From Chrysomallon squamiferum (taxonomy: Eukaryota > Mollusca > Gastropoda > Neomphalida > Peltospiridae): a stretch of DNA of 64,000 nucleotides. The stretch covers positions 29,658,732 through 29,722,731 of the forward strand of contig CM022672.1 in assembly GCA_012295275.1 (NCBI GenBank), in the 5' to 3' direction. This document shows, piece by piece, positions 41,786 through 52,562 of this stretch (its first letter is position 1; every line of letters begins with the position of its first letter). Both the position numbers and the translations under genes were made by a program. Below the pieces are notes generated by a model. That model did not search any database, was not told where the DNA came from, and was given only the letters and a program-made list of their open reading frames with translations.

Positions 41786-42565
41786 CAGGGTGTCCCAAAA
41801 GTAACCGAACCGCAAACTTAAATAAAATTAGATATTAAAACCAGCAAATGTAATCTGTATATTTAGTATTTACAAATGTTCAAAATGTCTACCTTGAACT
41901 TCAATACAATCACGACACCTTTTGACAGCACTGCGACATACTTTTTGGCAAGTTTCCACTGAAATTTTGTTCCATTCGTGCTGAATAATTTTTTCAGTTG
42001 ATCAATGGTCCTAGGTTTATTAGCATAAACTGCGTTTTTTTAGAACTCGCCATAGAAAGAAGTCAGGTGGTTTCAGATCCGATGATCTTGCAGGCCATTC
42101 GATTGGTCCCCGGCGTCCAATCCTATGTCTAGTGAATGTTTCATCAAACCATTGTCGAACATCTTTGGCGTAGTGAGCGCGCGCTGAATAAGAATCAAGC
42201 TATGACGTAGTAGCAAAACCAATAAGATCAGCGAAAAGACTGAGATGTGACGTCTCATTGCAGTACAGAAAGCAACTGTCCGGAGAGCGAGTTTCAGGAG
42301 AAAGCACATGGAACGCCTAGGAGAACATGAACAGTATTAAAAGACCGCGTCATAGACGTCCGCGTCGTCGTGGTAAAACAGAAGTCTCGATCACGAAGAA
42401 CTCTACAATCAGGTAACAAAAATCATTCCAAAGACTAATACTGTTAGAAGTAAATGAATAGTACAAAAGATAACATAAAATGACATAAAAGATGAAATTA
42501 AATTTGTTATTTTTAATATCTAATTTTATTTAAGTTTGTGGTTCGGTTACTTTTGGGACACCCTG
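41786..42565 (-). mobile_element. Non-autonomous mariner-type element, 780 bp
   Basis: Complete element with TA target duplication (41784-41785 and 42566-42567). Terminal inverted repeats of about 55 bp (41786-41840 and 42511-42565) differ at one noticed base; they begin CAGGGTGTCCCAAAAG. Inside on the minus strand are transposase remnants: RQWFDETFTRHRIGRRGPIE, WPARSSDLKPPDFFLW and KPRTIDQLK, the end of a mariner catalytic domain, in broken frames. Too short for a full transposase (about 1 kb), so it is internally deleted and needs a helper. It lies inside the minisatellite. Confidence 0.9.
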
Positions 42566-42619
42566 TATATTGTTGTCTAAATCTATCATGTTAAATCACC
42601 GTACCGTAACATAGATATA

Positions 42620-42868
42620 CTGTGGTGCCTTGAATTCCGAGTGCACCAACACACGAGTTTTCCTATTTTCTGCTTTGAGTTACTAGCCAAACTCCGAGTT
42701 ACGAAATAGTTTCCCATCTTGTCTGAAAGGATGCATCTTTGTTAGTTCGTAATAACAAAATTGTGTATACGTCTTTCGTTGTCGCAAGTGTCACGTCTTT
42801 TTTTGCATCAGCGACAGTGATACAGAAGATGGCGTCTAAGTCTCCGTCAAAAGGTTTATCAGTCATTA
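42620..42868 (+). mobile_element. 5' fragment of a pogo/Tigger-like DNA transposon
   Basis: Begins with tgtggtgccttgaattccga, close to the pogo/Tigger terminal form (CAGTGGTGCCT with an ATTACGAG core), followed by a 5' leader and a start ATGGCGTCTAAGTCTCCGTC (MASKSPSK). It then stops at the 3' end of the Tx1-like LINE. The rest of the transposon is absent from the plus-strand continuation I could read. Family name is inferred from the end sequence and the protein start. Confidence 0.5.
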
Positions 42869-42875
42869 ATGTCAT

Positions 42876-43514
42876 TTATAACGGTCGTGGAAAGTTGTCT
42901 TGTATGTCTTTTAAGTGACGATAAAAAACATCGCTGATCGAATAAGTGAAGTCCAAAAAATCCTTCGTGCCCATGTCCCAAATGTCTCTGACTAGATTTA
43001 ATTTTTCTCTACGTAAGTGTTCGTGTTGTGTGCTAGTTATAGTCAAGTTCTCGTGGAGAGGTTCATATAGAATTTCTTGATAACTCTCCGTGTCGTGCGC
43101 AAGGTCAAGTTTATCCCAAATTAATAGCATATTTCTGTAAATATTCGGCATTGATTTAAAATGCCGTTTTTTACTTACAGTTTTACATTTTAAAGTGTGT
43201 CTGTCGATATTTAAATCTTTGTGTTGGCCTAGAAAATAATCTGCTAGGGATTTCCAGTTCCCTTCCCTCTCCAAACTCAAAAGTCTGCTTAGAAATTTAA
43301 TTCTCTGTGCTTTAATTTTTAGCCGAATATTTACTACCCCTAATCTATCTAGCTCCTTAGGTAGTTGAATTTGCTCTTTTGATATAAAATATTTTCTATA
43401 GCTCCATATGAAATCAATTATTATTGTATCAATTTGTTTAGCATATTTTCCCGGAAGTTTCAAGACGTTTGATAAAAACCAAATGCCAGTAGTGGATAGT
43501 GAATTTACGTCCAC
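42876..43514 (-). pseudogene. LINE ORF2 C-terminal part
   Basis: MDVNSLSTTGIWFLSNVLKL, then WSYRKYFISKEQIQLPKELD and VNIRLKIKAQRIKFLSRLLS. This thumb and C-terminal text follows the RT domain in Tx1-like elements. Open for 212 codons to the stop at 42876, very near the element's 3' end. Confidence 0.78.
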
Positions 43515-43689
43515 TACTTTGCCACGTAATGTTAATTTTCTATAACTCCATATATTTAGGATTGTTTGAATTTTTTGAATTTTAGGTTCCTACTTATATG
43601 CCGAAACATCAACATTACCAAAGTAGAAACCTAATATTTTAATTTTATCATTAGTCCATCTTATATCAAGAGGAATGTCTTTCTCGTAC

Positions 43690-44706
43690 CTAGGTTTCCC
43701 GATTAGGAAAATTGACTTTAGCTCCAGATGCACGTTCATAGATGTATAAAATTTTAAAAAGTTGTTTAACCGAGTCAAAGTCTGATAAAGTAGCGTTTCC
43801 GTCATCCGAATAACCCACCCATTTACTGACGAAGCCATCTGGTAAAGGTATCCCATTTATTTTCGAATCTTCCCGAACAGCTTCGGCGAAAGTTTCCGCT
43901 ACCAAAATATAAAAAACAGTGCTGATCGGGCACCCTTGTCTAATTCCCCGAGATAAATTAATTTTGTTTGACACAAACCCATTTACTTTAACAGCAGATT
44001 GGATGTCAGTATAACATGTTTTAATCATTTTTATAAATTTAGGCCCAAAGTTGAATTTTTGTAAGACTTTGAACAAGAAATCCAATTCCACCCGATCATA
44101 AACTTTCGTTTGATCTAAAGAAAGTATTAACCCCGGTAGATTATTCCAATTGATATATTCTATAAAATCTCTTCTTAACGAAGCTCGGTCATGAATTGAT
44201 GTGCCTTTAACTGAGGTTTTTCTGATTTGGATGAATAATTTTTAGTAAAAATGTTCCAATTCTGCTGGCCAAAACTTTTGTAATCATTTTGTCTTTGTCA
44301 TTTTCTTTAATAAATAGTTCTGTGACCAGACGTCCATCTTTTCAGAAGTGTATAACGTTTCATATAATTTAATAGTTTCAAATAGAATTTCGTCTTGTGT
44401 CTCAATTAGTATCCCATCTTCGGTTTTTAGTGAGTGCATATATTTATTATCAGCTTTTTGTTTTTCCAGAATTACAAAATAAGAACTGCATCTTTCACCT
44501 TGTTCAATTTCATTTACTTTGGCCCTGATTCTCGCTCCTTGTAGTTGTAATTGTTCATAATTTTTTATCTTATTTTGTACGTTAATTAATTTTGAGTAAT
44601 CGACCAGCTGTCCGACTTCATCTAATTGTATGAAGAGATTTTCGTCTTGTTTTAAGTTGTAAATATAAGTCCGTTCTGTCATTCGTTTTTTGTCTACAGT
44701 AGTCAA
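43690..44706 (-). pseudogene. LINE ORF2 reverse transcriptase part
   Basis: Contains ERCSSYFVILEKQKADNKYM upstream, then VELDFLFKVLQKFNFGPKFI, SRGIRQGCPISTVFYILVAE and KWVGYSDDGNATLSDFDSVK. YSDD replaces YADD; the RQGCP block 4 motif is kept. Interrupted near 44250 and at 43690. Confidence 0.82.
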
Positions 44707-44968
44707 TAGTGAGCATTTTAATTTCCTTTCTACCCATGTCCGACCAAAACAATAAATCTTTATAATTACCTTTTTTAGACTGTCACGATTGCCAAATTTC
44801 TTTAATTTTGTTTACGTAATTCTTATCTTTCAAAACACTATTGTGGAGGGTCCAAAGTCCGGGTCCTCTGTTGGTCTTGTTAAAGTTAAATTCAGCCCAA
44901 ACAAGCTTGTGGTCAGAGTAATAACACTGAGACACATCAGTTTCTTTGAGGCCTGAGATAAACTGACC

Positions 44969-45652
44969 TCAAATTAAAATGCGATCTATGCGTGAATGTG
45001 TTTTGTGTGCTTTATTATGATATGTGTAGGAAGCCTTGTCAGGATATAAATATCTGTATGCGTCCTGTAGTGCATGTTTGTCTATTATTATGTTTAGTTC
45101 TTGTATCCCTACAATTCCTCCTAGTTCTTGTTTTTTTCGTCCAGTCCTGTCCAGTGTAACGTTGTCCACGCAGTTAAAGTCCCCGCAAACAACGCGGTCA
45201 GTCACGGTTCGTTTGTCATGTGTCGTAAAAAATAACCTATACAACTTGCAATTAACTTTGCCCTGTGGCATGGGTTCACTGGACAATACATATTAACTAT
45301 GTTAATCACATGGCTCTTAAGTTGACAAAGTAAACTTATAACTCTTCCTTCTGTGTCTTTACGGGTATTAATAACTTTAATTTTTAGACCTTCTTTAAAT
45401 AAAATATTTTCGACCTTTATTACATGAATTTAAAAAATATTTCCCCTTGAAATTTTTTAATAATTCTTTGAAGTTATCATTATCGTTAAAATGTGTTTCT
45501 TGTAAACAGATAATATCAATTTTTTGTTTATTAAACTGTTTAAAAATAAGGGAGCGCTTTGTGTCACTAGACACAAAGCCATTAACGTTTAGTGTGCCAA
45601 CTTTCATAGTGAATATAAGTGCTAACATTATATATAAATAATTTAGAAACAC
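44969..45652 (-). pseudogene. LINE ORF2 endonuclease part
   Basis: MKVGTLNVNGFVSSDTKRSL and IDIICLQETHF mark the APE fold start; VVCGDFNCVDNVTLDRTG and HSRIDRILI mark the later catalytic motifs, in separate frames. The Asn, Glu, Asp and Ser/Asp catalytic positions remain readable. A frameshift lies between about 45400 and 45280. Confidence 0.8.
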
Positions 45653-45823
45653 ATGTTATAATAACAAAATTCATAAAAAAAGAAAAAGTAAAAATCATTT
45701 TCCTTTGATCGCAGAGGCGATGGAAATTGTCCGGGGACATGCTTAAGTCGTTACCAATCACAATCATTTTCCAGTCTCACGTCCGTTTCCATATCGTTCC
45801 GTTACCGTCTAAAGTAAAACCAC

Positions 45824-47124
45824 CTAACTTTTTGCAACTTTGAATGGATTTAGTCTAGTGGTTACGACTGGTAGATTGCTATGTCTACCCCTCTGTTTTC
45901 CCGCTGTTGCTGTTTTTGCCACTGTTGACTCCGATACCGCCTCTGGGGTGGTATCCGAAGACAATTTACGTTTTTTCTTTTCTTGTGTCTTCTTCTTCTT
46001 TCGTTCCTTCCTTCCTTCTTTACTTTCTCCACTTTCTCTTCCCGCCTCTTCCCGTGAAAGGGTCATCTGACTCTTTTCTCCCTCTCCTTCCATTTCCTTC
46101 ACCTCTGTTTTGTCCTTAGCATCTTTCTGTATTGTCTTCTTTTCTGTATCAATTATTGTCCCTGCTTTCAGGTAGGGTTGAGGTGGCTTTGCAACGGCCG
46201 CCGAAAAGGTGAAAGCTGGCATCTGGTTACACTCATTTTTTGTATGCCCTTCCTCGCCACACTGAAAGCAGACCTCCGGTTGTTCATGTAGTGAACAGTA
46301 AATTTAAGGTCCTGCCTGTTCAGTTGGACCGATATCGGGTTTTCCAGTTTTGTTTTCAGTGTCCTCTCCCCTGTCTTTATGGCGGTATTCCGCCATACTG
46401 AAAATGTCGGAGAGGACACAATCTCTCCGTATTCTGAAAGAACGTCTAACATGAACGAGTTTTCGACTGTAAGGGGGAGACCCCTCACCCTCACCCAGGT
46501 GCCCCCTGGGAAGCGCTCGGTCACCTCACAGTGCCTGCCACGGATGGAGATCCCTTTCACGGCGAGCTGGTCTTGGGGCTCTAGTCAGCGGCGACAATGC
46601 TCCACACATCCCTCACCTTGGGAATCACTGACACGATGTGGTCAGCGACGACGACACTCCACGCATCCCTCCCCTTGGGGATCACTGCCACGATGTGGTC
46701 AGCGACGACGACACTCCACGCATTCCTCCCCTTGGAGATCACTGCCACGATGTGGTCAGCGACGACGACACTCCACGCATCCCTCCCCTTGGGGATCACT
46801 GCCACGATGTGGTCAGCGACGACGACACTCCACGCATCCCTCCCCTTGGGAATCACTGCCACGATGTGGTCAGCGACCAATGCTCCACACATCCCTCCCC
46901 TTGGGAATCACTGCCACGATGTGGTCAGCGACGACGACACTCCACGCATCCCTCCCCTTGGGAATCACTGCCACGATGTGGTCAGCGACGACGACACTCC
47001 ACGCATCCCTCCCCTTGGGAATCACTGCAACGATGTGGTCAGCGACGGATGCGAGAGCAGCGCACACTTCCTCTCCAGTCAGGGCCGGGATGAATACCGG
47101 GGTGTGAGCGAAAAGCTCATCCAC
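45824..47124 (-). pseudogene. LINE ORF1 (RNA-binding, CCHC zinc knuckle)
   Basis: Starts MDELFAHTPVFIPALTGEEV, enters the 19-residue repeats, leaves them as KGISIRGRHCEVTERFPGGT, with WVRVRGLPLTVENSF (RRM-like), then a frame change into the knuckle CFQCGEEGHTKNEC and a basic/acidic C-tail (KERKKKKTQEKKKRKLSS). ORF1 proteins coat the LINE RNA. Broken by the 2-bp shift in the array and another near 46290. Confidence 0.8.
46585..47050. repeat. Eight-unit 57-bp tandem array inside LINE ORF1
   Basis: The landmark GATGTGGTCAGCGA occurs at 46635, 46692, 46749, 46806, 46863, 46918, 46975 and 47032. Spacing is 57 bp (19 codons) except once at 55 bp. Minus-strand translation of a unit is DHIVAVIPKGRDAWSVVVA. 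Units 1 and 6 carry TGCTCCACAC where others have CACTCCACGC, so units fall into two types. Confidence 0.95.
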
Positions 47125-47263
47125 TGAACGTTCACGTCAGCGATGAAAGTTGAAAACAAATTTGCAAAACAAATACTGTAAAATATACTCACTGTATTCA
47201 AGGTTGTGAAGATTTGGTGTAACCCCTAGCGCGCTTACTCAGTACTTTCTCGAAAATTTGAAA

Positions 47264-47405
47264 CAAAAGGCCGAGAAGCGATCTTTTGGCTAAGATCAAA
47301 GTGTAGTATATGTTCTTATCAGTTTAAATTAAACTGATTTTTGGAACTAGGCGAAGTGTCAGGGGCTTGCTCCGCCTTTGTCACGGGTTGACCCGGTATT
47401 GTCTC
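47264..47405 (+). pseudogene. U2 snRNA-derived sequence with inverted 5' end
   Basis: From 47283 the plus strand matches U2 from about nt 13: CTTTTGGCTAAGATCAAA, GTGTAGTATATGTTCTTATC (the branch-site-pairing GUAGUA is kept), then a gap where stem-loop II should be, GATTTTTGGAAC (Sm site AUUUUUGG kept), GGGGCTTGCTCC (stem-loop III), and a weak GACCCGGTATTG (stem-loop IV). The first 19 nt of U2 occur just upstream but reversed: 47264-47282 is the reverse complement of ATCGCTTCTCGGCCTTTTG. Length is about 120 nt after the inversion against about 188 for U2. A variant gene is unlikely; a retroposed or rearranged pseudogene fits better. Confidence 0.85.
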
Positions 47406-47479
47406 TAAAGTAGAAATAAACTAGTGTATGCAAACAATTTAAACGCCATGGCTCATACGAAGAGGATAACGACAGGAGG

Positions 47480-47800
47480 CTTGTTTTTGTTTTTCTTCTT
47501 CTTTCCAGGATGTATGGCCATATGATGAAGTGTCATTATACGGCGACGGTTTCTGCGGGCAAGAGGGGACACCACTGGTCATCGTTAACGAAAAGTTTAC
47601 GGAAAACGGTTACATCAACTTTTTACTTTCTTTGATTCCTCTGGAGCAGCCACGTGATATGATTTATCAGCATGACAGTGCCAGAGCCCACATAACTAGA
47701 ATCGTAGAAATGTTCTTTAGAGCAACAAAGTGAACGTGTTATCATGGCCTGTTTAACAGACAATGGGATGTCATTGATGTGTGCGACAACATCCTCTACG
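47480..47800 (+). mobile_element. Tc1-like transposase fragment
   Basis: Reads LYGDGFCGQEGTPLVIVNEK, then IYQHDSARAHITRIVEMFF and, after a stop, VNVLSWP. The QHD-x-ARAH block holds the second catalytic Asp of Tc1/mariner transposases, and the last motif precedes the usual ARSPD. The ends and the first Asp are missing. Confidence 0.75.
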
Positions 47801-47814
47801 TATATTTTACCCAG

Positions 47815-47816
47815 GC

Positions 47817-47860
<44 letters not shown>

Positions 47861-49290
47861 AGCATCATCATTAATATCATCATCGTTATCGCCACCACCT
47901 TTATGACCATTATTATCATCATTATCGTCGTTGTCGTCGTAGTCATCATTATCATCACCACCACGACCATCATGTTTGCGAGCATCATTATGATGATGAT
48001 GAAGATGATGATGAATACTGTTAGTATTATAAATGTCTTTGATAAATAATATTGCTGTGATAGCTATAACTATTGCAAAAGACCCTGCCTACTTAAGCTG
48101 TAGTAATTAGTAAATACACAAGATATTATCATCATCATCGTCATCATCATTATCATCATCATAACATTCGTAGTCTTGGACGTCGTCAATTTAGGTTGTT
48201 TATAGAAACATAAAATCATTTTATTTGTGTGACTAATGTAGGACAGTATATACCCGCAACGTGAAAGATACCGATGTGATCACTGACACTCTAAGCATTT
48301 ATTCTGCACTTTAACAGATTCTCCCGGTGACATCATTATACGTCAAATTCACAGTACGGTTTAATATGTCCGTCATCTACAACCACAACAATAGTTTAGT
48401 AAAGGTCCAGTTTAACTACTATCTCGATTTTGATAATGTGGCAGACACTATAGTAATCTTTGCTCACTCAGTATATAGCTAATCGTTTTCTTTTTATCGC
48501 GTCCTAGAATTAAACATTAATATTTGTGTGTGTGTGACTGTGTGTGTGTGTGTGTGTTTGTTTGGGTGTGAATATGTGTGATGATGAAGGAGACATTATA
48601 TATATATATAAGTGTTTGTTTGACAAATCGATGCCTGCAGATGACAATAACTACAGATAGATTTGAGCCAACACTGCAGTAATTATCGGCTGGCTTTTTT
48701 GAGAAACTTGGCAAATGAGGGCGGTCATGTTTTGAATTTATATATAATATAAGTGTTTCCCCTATATAGCAATAGAAGAGTCCCTTTCTGGACATGTATG
48801 CCACAGCTGTATGTACGTGTGTTAGTTTGTGTATATGCGTGTGAGTGTGACTACATGCGTGAATGAAAACGTGTAATAACGTAATCGCCGCCTATAGCTC
48901 TGACCAAAGAAAACAATTAACAGACACACAAAAAAGAAGAAAAACAAATAGATGGATTCAAATGTAAACAAAGTCACCATGTTTTATTTCCGTCAGCAAT
49001 ATGATTAAACTTTATGAAACGAATACTTCTTTTACTTAAATTAGTAATGTAAAACAGAAAAAAAATGTAAATAATAATATTTAAAAAATAATAATAGTAA
49101 ATAATAAAAAATAGAAAAACATAAAATAAAATTAAATTAAATTAAAATTAAAATAAAAATTAATTTAAAAAGTATCTAAATAGAGAAGGAAGTAAAATTA
49201 TCATAAATAGAAAACGCCTCCAAGATAGGTTATGTTCGTCGGTATTATCATAACTGCTTATAAACACGTGATAAATCGGACTATATTTCA
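47815..49290. other. Repeat-rich spacer, no gene supported
   Basis: (TTA)n at 47819-47859, CAT/ATC-type diverged triplets to 48170, a GT/TG tract near 48525-48560. The 95-codon minus open frame at 48517-48804 has no recognisable family and ends in repeat-coded His/Thr. Confidence 0.5.
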
Positions 49291-49379
49291 GAGGCCAGTG
49301 GAAATTTTACGATGCTCGTTAAGGCTAGCTCGCTCTCGTTTACTAACGGAAAAAATTTACCCGAATTGTGCAACCAATC

Positions 49380-49590
49380 AAATATAGTCTACTTTCTTTT
49401 TCCAAGAGAAATACGTGACAAAGATCTTCCTCTTTTCTAGGAAAAAATTGAACTCACGTATCCATAAAAGGAAATAAACTGCTTGATATCATATTAAATC
49501 TACAGCAGAGACCTTTAACATCATTTGCGCTGATGGGAGCATGTAGATATGTGGAAAGTTGAAATTTGTCAGACACTGATTGACAGTAAG
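49380..49590 (+). other. Non-coding first exon and promoter area of copy B
   Basis: Homologous to the minus strand of 27858-28065. The exon ends GACAGTAAG|gtaagactttg. Within it ATG GGA GCA TGT AGA ... TGA is a nine-codon uORF kept in both arms. Upstream in this arm are CAACCAATCAAA (CCAAT-type) and CCATAAAAGG (weak TATA-like); the second is CACAAAAGG in arm A. Promoter assignment is only suggestive. Confidence 0.6.
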
Positions 49591-50199
49591 GTAAGACTTT
49601 GAAAACATATATCAACAGGCTCTGACCTGGCAAAAATATTTTATTTGTAGTCAAGAAATACTAAATAAATATATAAATATATAAATAAATAAATAAAATG
49701 AAATTTAACTGCAAATAATAATAATAATAATAGTTTATTTATATCTAGTATGTGTATATTTTTATGACAAAAAATTAAAATATAATGCATTTAAAAGTTA
49801 AAGAAGCATTCTATTCTTGAACACTGTCTTTAGATATTGGAGAATACACCCGAAAACATACTCGAACTCTTTCATGATGGTCTATGATAAGAAAACAAAA
49901 AAAAGTAATACAATTTCCACATTGTTGTGTGTTTTTATTGTTAATGCAAAATTGTGAAGATCATTCTAGTCAAATCAGTTATAGATTTTGTATAATATTT
50001 TCTGTAGTGTTACAAAAATATTAATTATTATTTAAAACAGAAGACTGACTTTCTCAATGACAATTTTTAAAAATCGGGAAAGTTTATACAACAGAAATTT
50101 TTTGGTTGTTGTAGAAAAATAAATGTTGAAATGTTACTGCATTTCGTCTAAGTGTTTAATATGCTACATATTTATTTCTCTTAAAAGATAATAATTTAG

Positions 50200-51480
50200 A
50201 GGAACTCACCACCTACATCAGAATTACATAAAAAGCATAGTCTGTCTTCTTTTTCAGTACTGATCCATCTACCAGTTTCTGTATGAAGCTTGACATTGCT
50301 GGTTCAAAATTTAGATAATGTTCTAGAATTTATTTTTTGGTTGGCAGTTTGAACAGATAATGTTCTATTTTAAATTTGTCTTTAAACATTCTATAATTAA
50401 TGCCTGTAGATGACTCACAATTATTTATACGCCATTGTTTGTAAGAACCGAAAACAAAATTATTTTAACATAACTGTTTAACCACAAGACATTCGCTTGG
50501 AAACATAAATATTTAATATGCAAACCACAATTGTGTAATATAGTTTTATCAAAGATAGCCAAGGACTTTGATATACCATTTAAACTATGGTAATACGATA
50601 ACAACTTTTTTATAATCGTTACGGCTAACAACCTTTGCCCAAAATGTAAACATTATTTTTCTTAGCACTTACAGGCAAAGGCTTTCTCCCTAATTCACCA
50701 TAACAATATAGCTTGTTGTTGACTTAACATCTAATACTTATTTGTAAAAAAATGAATGATTAAAACCCCAGATTTCACATCCATATAATAATACTGCTTT
50801 TACAATCTTGCTAAAGAAATCTAACAGAGTCAATTGATATATTAAATTAACTACATTTATTTGATACAGCAAACACTGACTTTGAAACTCGGTTGATTAA
50901 ATCTTTCTTAGTATCTATGAAGGATCCAGATTCAGTTGAAACAAGCACGTGGTATTTAACTTCAGTAACATATAAATTTGAAATATCTCTTTTTAAATTG
51001 ATTCTGGAAAAAAATCATTATTTTTGACTTGACAACTTTTTTCCCCATGTTTTACCATAAATTTCAAAACAGTGCAGCTGATGTTGTAAATCACCTGTTG
51101 CTTCCACTAATAATACAATCAGCTTATAGCAACACAAATAACTTATGGCAAAATAAATATGTTATTGATTATACCTTTGCAGTTTTCTGAGGGTAAAAAG
51201 TTAACTAAATCATTTAAATATAGTGAAAGTAAAACACAAAACAGTTCTTCATTTGAAACCGTGGTAATATTAAACATTATTCTGAAACATTTACCATTAA
51301 TATCATAACTAAAAGTCTTTCTATAAAGCAATATGCCATATGGAGTCAAATGCATTTTCAAAATCGATAAAACCAAAATACATATTTTTCTTCGTTCTAT
51401 TTAGTAATTGAAATAAAGTATGCAGTACTCAGTTGTAGAGCAACCTTGTCGAAAACAAGACTGATTTGTTTCCAGTAATT
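50200..51480 (-). mobile_element. LINE relic in arm B (same insertion as 23745-25142)
   Basis: Minus-strand fragments FIDFENAFDSIWH-like, FSYDINGKCFRIMFN, LYLNDLVNFLPSENCKGI and STGINYRMFKDKFKIEHYLF parallel those in arm A and lie at the same distance from the sacsin-like gene. Heavily broken. Being in both arms in mirrored position, it predates the duplication. Confidence 0.8.
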
Positions 51481-51589
51481 CAACTTGATCAGAGAATAGT
51501 CAGTCTATTATTAATTATAGATGTAAATAATTCACTAGGCAACTCAATAACGTAGTTGATCTTGTCTTTTTTTTAAATTTCTGTATATA

Positions 51590-51910
51590 CAGTACAACGA
51601 TTAATCAAAAAATGTCATATCAGTTAGTGCTTGTATATTGAGTATAACACTGTTGTTGAAAAATCTATATATGCAATACTCTATCATTCTAAAGATGTAA
51701 TTTATGTTTGTATAATAAATATTGTTGTTAAAATATCTGTGTTTACAGTACTTCTATCAATCTAAAGATGTAAGTATATTTTCTTATATATATATATATA
51801 TATATATATAAAGAAGGCACTGTCAATCTAGAGCTGTAATTGGTGTTTGTATAGGTGTCCTTGTTGAAATATCTATGTACCCTATTTTTTCATTTAAAGT
51901 TTTATGAAAT
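51590..51910. repeat. Minisatellite in arm B
   Basis: Diverged units with TGTTGTTGAAATATCTAT, CTATCAATCTAAAGATGTAA and TGTTTGTATAATAAA blocks, the reverse complement of the arm A array at 23150-23600. Interrupted by a TA microsatellite near 51785-51810. Confidence 0.7.
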
Positions 51911-51914
51911 AAAT

Positions 51915-52560
51915 GTAATGTTTATGTAATGTCTTTTTTACTTACTGAAAATAATTATAACTTTTGTACAGCATATAAAAACAATATATTTTCATATTTA
52001 CATAACATACGTGTTCTTTTCTTTCTATACTTCAGAACTAGAACATTTATTATGACATACTAAGAGAGAAAAAACTGCAAAATATAGACAGCAACAATGG
52101 GTATGTGTTTTTGTTTATGTATGTTTCCCTTTATAAATTCAAATCTTCTGATATTAATTCCACTACTAACATCTTTTTATTACTTTTTAATATATTTTTT
52201 AATACAGATCCGTTCATTTTCAGTTTGTCTCTGCATTTCATTCCATTTTACTAAAATATATATACTCTTTCTTAAATTTTAAATTTAAAGTTTTAATTTC
52301 TATATATATATATAGATATATAAAGATAAAATATTAACAAAAATTAAATAAAAAATAGAAATGAAATAATTAGCACATATTTGATTTCTAATTTCATTTT
52401 TACTATTTCTTATGATTTATTTTATTTTTTGAAATTAATCTTTTTTGTTTGTTTTGTTCTGACGAAACAATCCATACATATACCTTAATTTTATGTTTTT
52501 ATTGCTGAATATTATACTTGTTAAAATGACTAGTCCTTGCTAATTAATGAGAGTAATTTC
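51915..52560. other. 5' intron of copy B, nothing coding
   Basis: AT-rich. The last bases before 52563 (TAATTAATGAGAGTAATTTC) are identical to the arm A intron end. Confidence 0.55.
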
Positions 52561-52562
52561 AG

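Larger units (their letters stand above)
42870..47263 (-). mobile_element. Tx1-clade (L1 group) LINE, near full-length but broken
   Basis: Minus-strand order: 5' UTR (about 47263-47125), ORF1 (47124 to about 45824) with an RNA-binding region, a 57-bp tandem array and a CCHC knuckle CFQCGEEGHTKNEC (46229-46273) followed by a Lys/Glu-rich tail; ORF2 with APE endonuclease (LNVNGF, CLQETHF, VCGDFNC, SRIDRILI, SDHKLVW; 45610-44890), RT (LSLDQTKVYDRV, RGIRQGCPIS, GYSDDGNATLSD; 44130-43770) and a C-terminal region ending at 42876. Catalytic YADD is YSDD. Several frameshifts and stops, so inactive. The wording (DIQSAVKVNGF, LRGKVV, ERASGAK) is Tx1-like from family memory. Codon use is GC-richer than the host DNA. 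Confidence 0.85.

Noticed and set aside
46379-47127. Plus-strand open frames of 150-240 codons over the 57-bp array
   Set aside because: The array unit length is divisible by three, so several frames stay open at once; the real coding strand is minus, where the flanks match LINE ORF1.
47264-47405. A functional U2 snRNA gene
   Set aside because: The 5' end is inverted, stem-loop II is missing and stem-loop IV is decayed, so it cannot give a normal U2 RNA.
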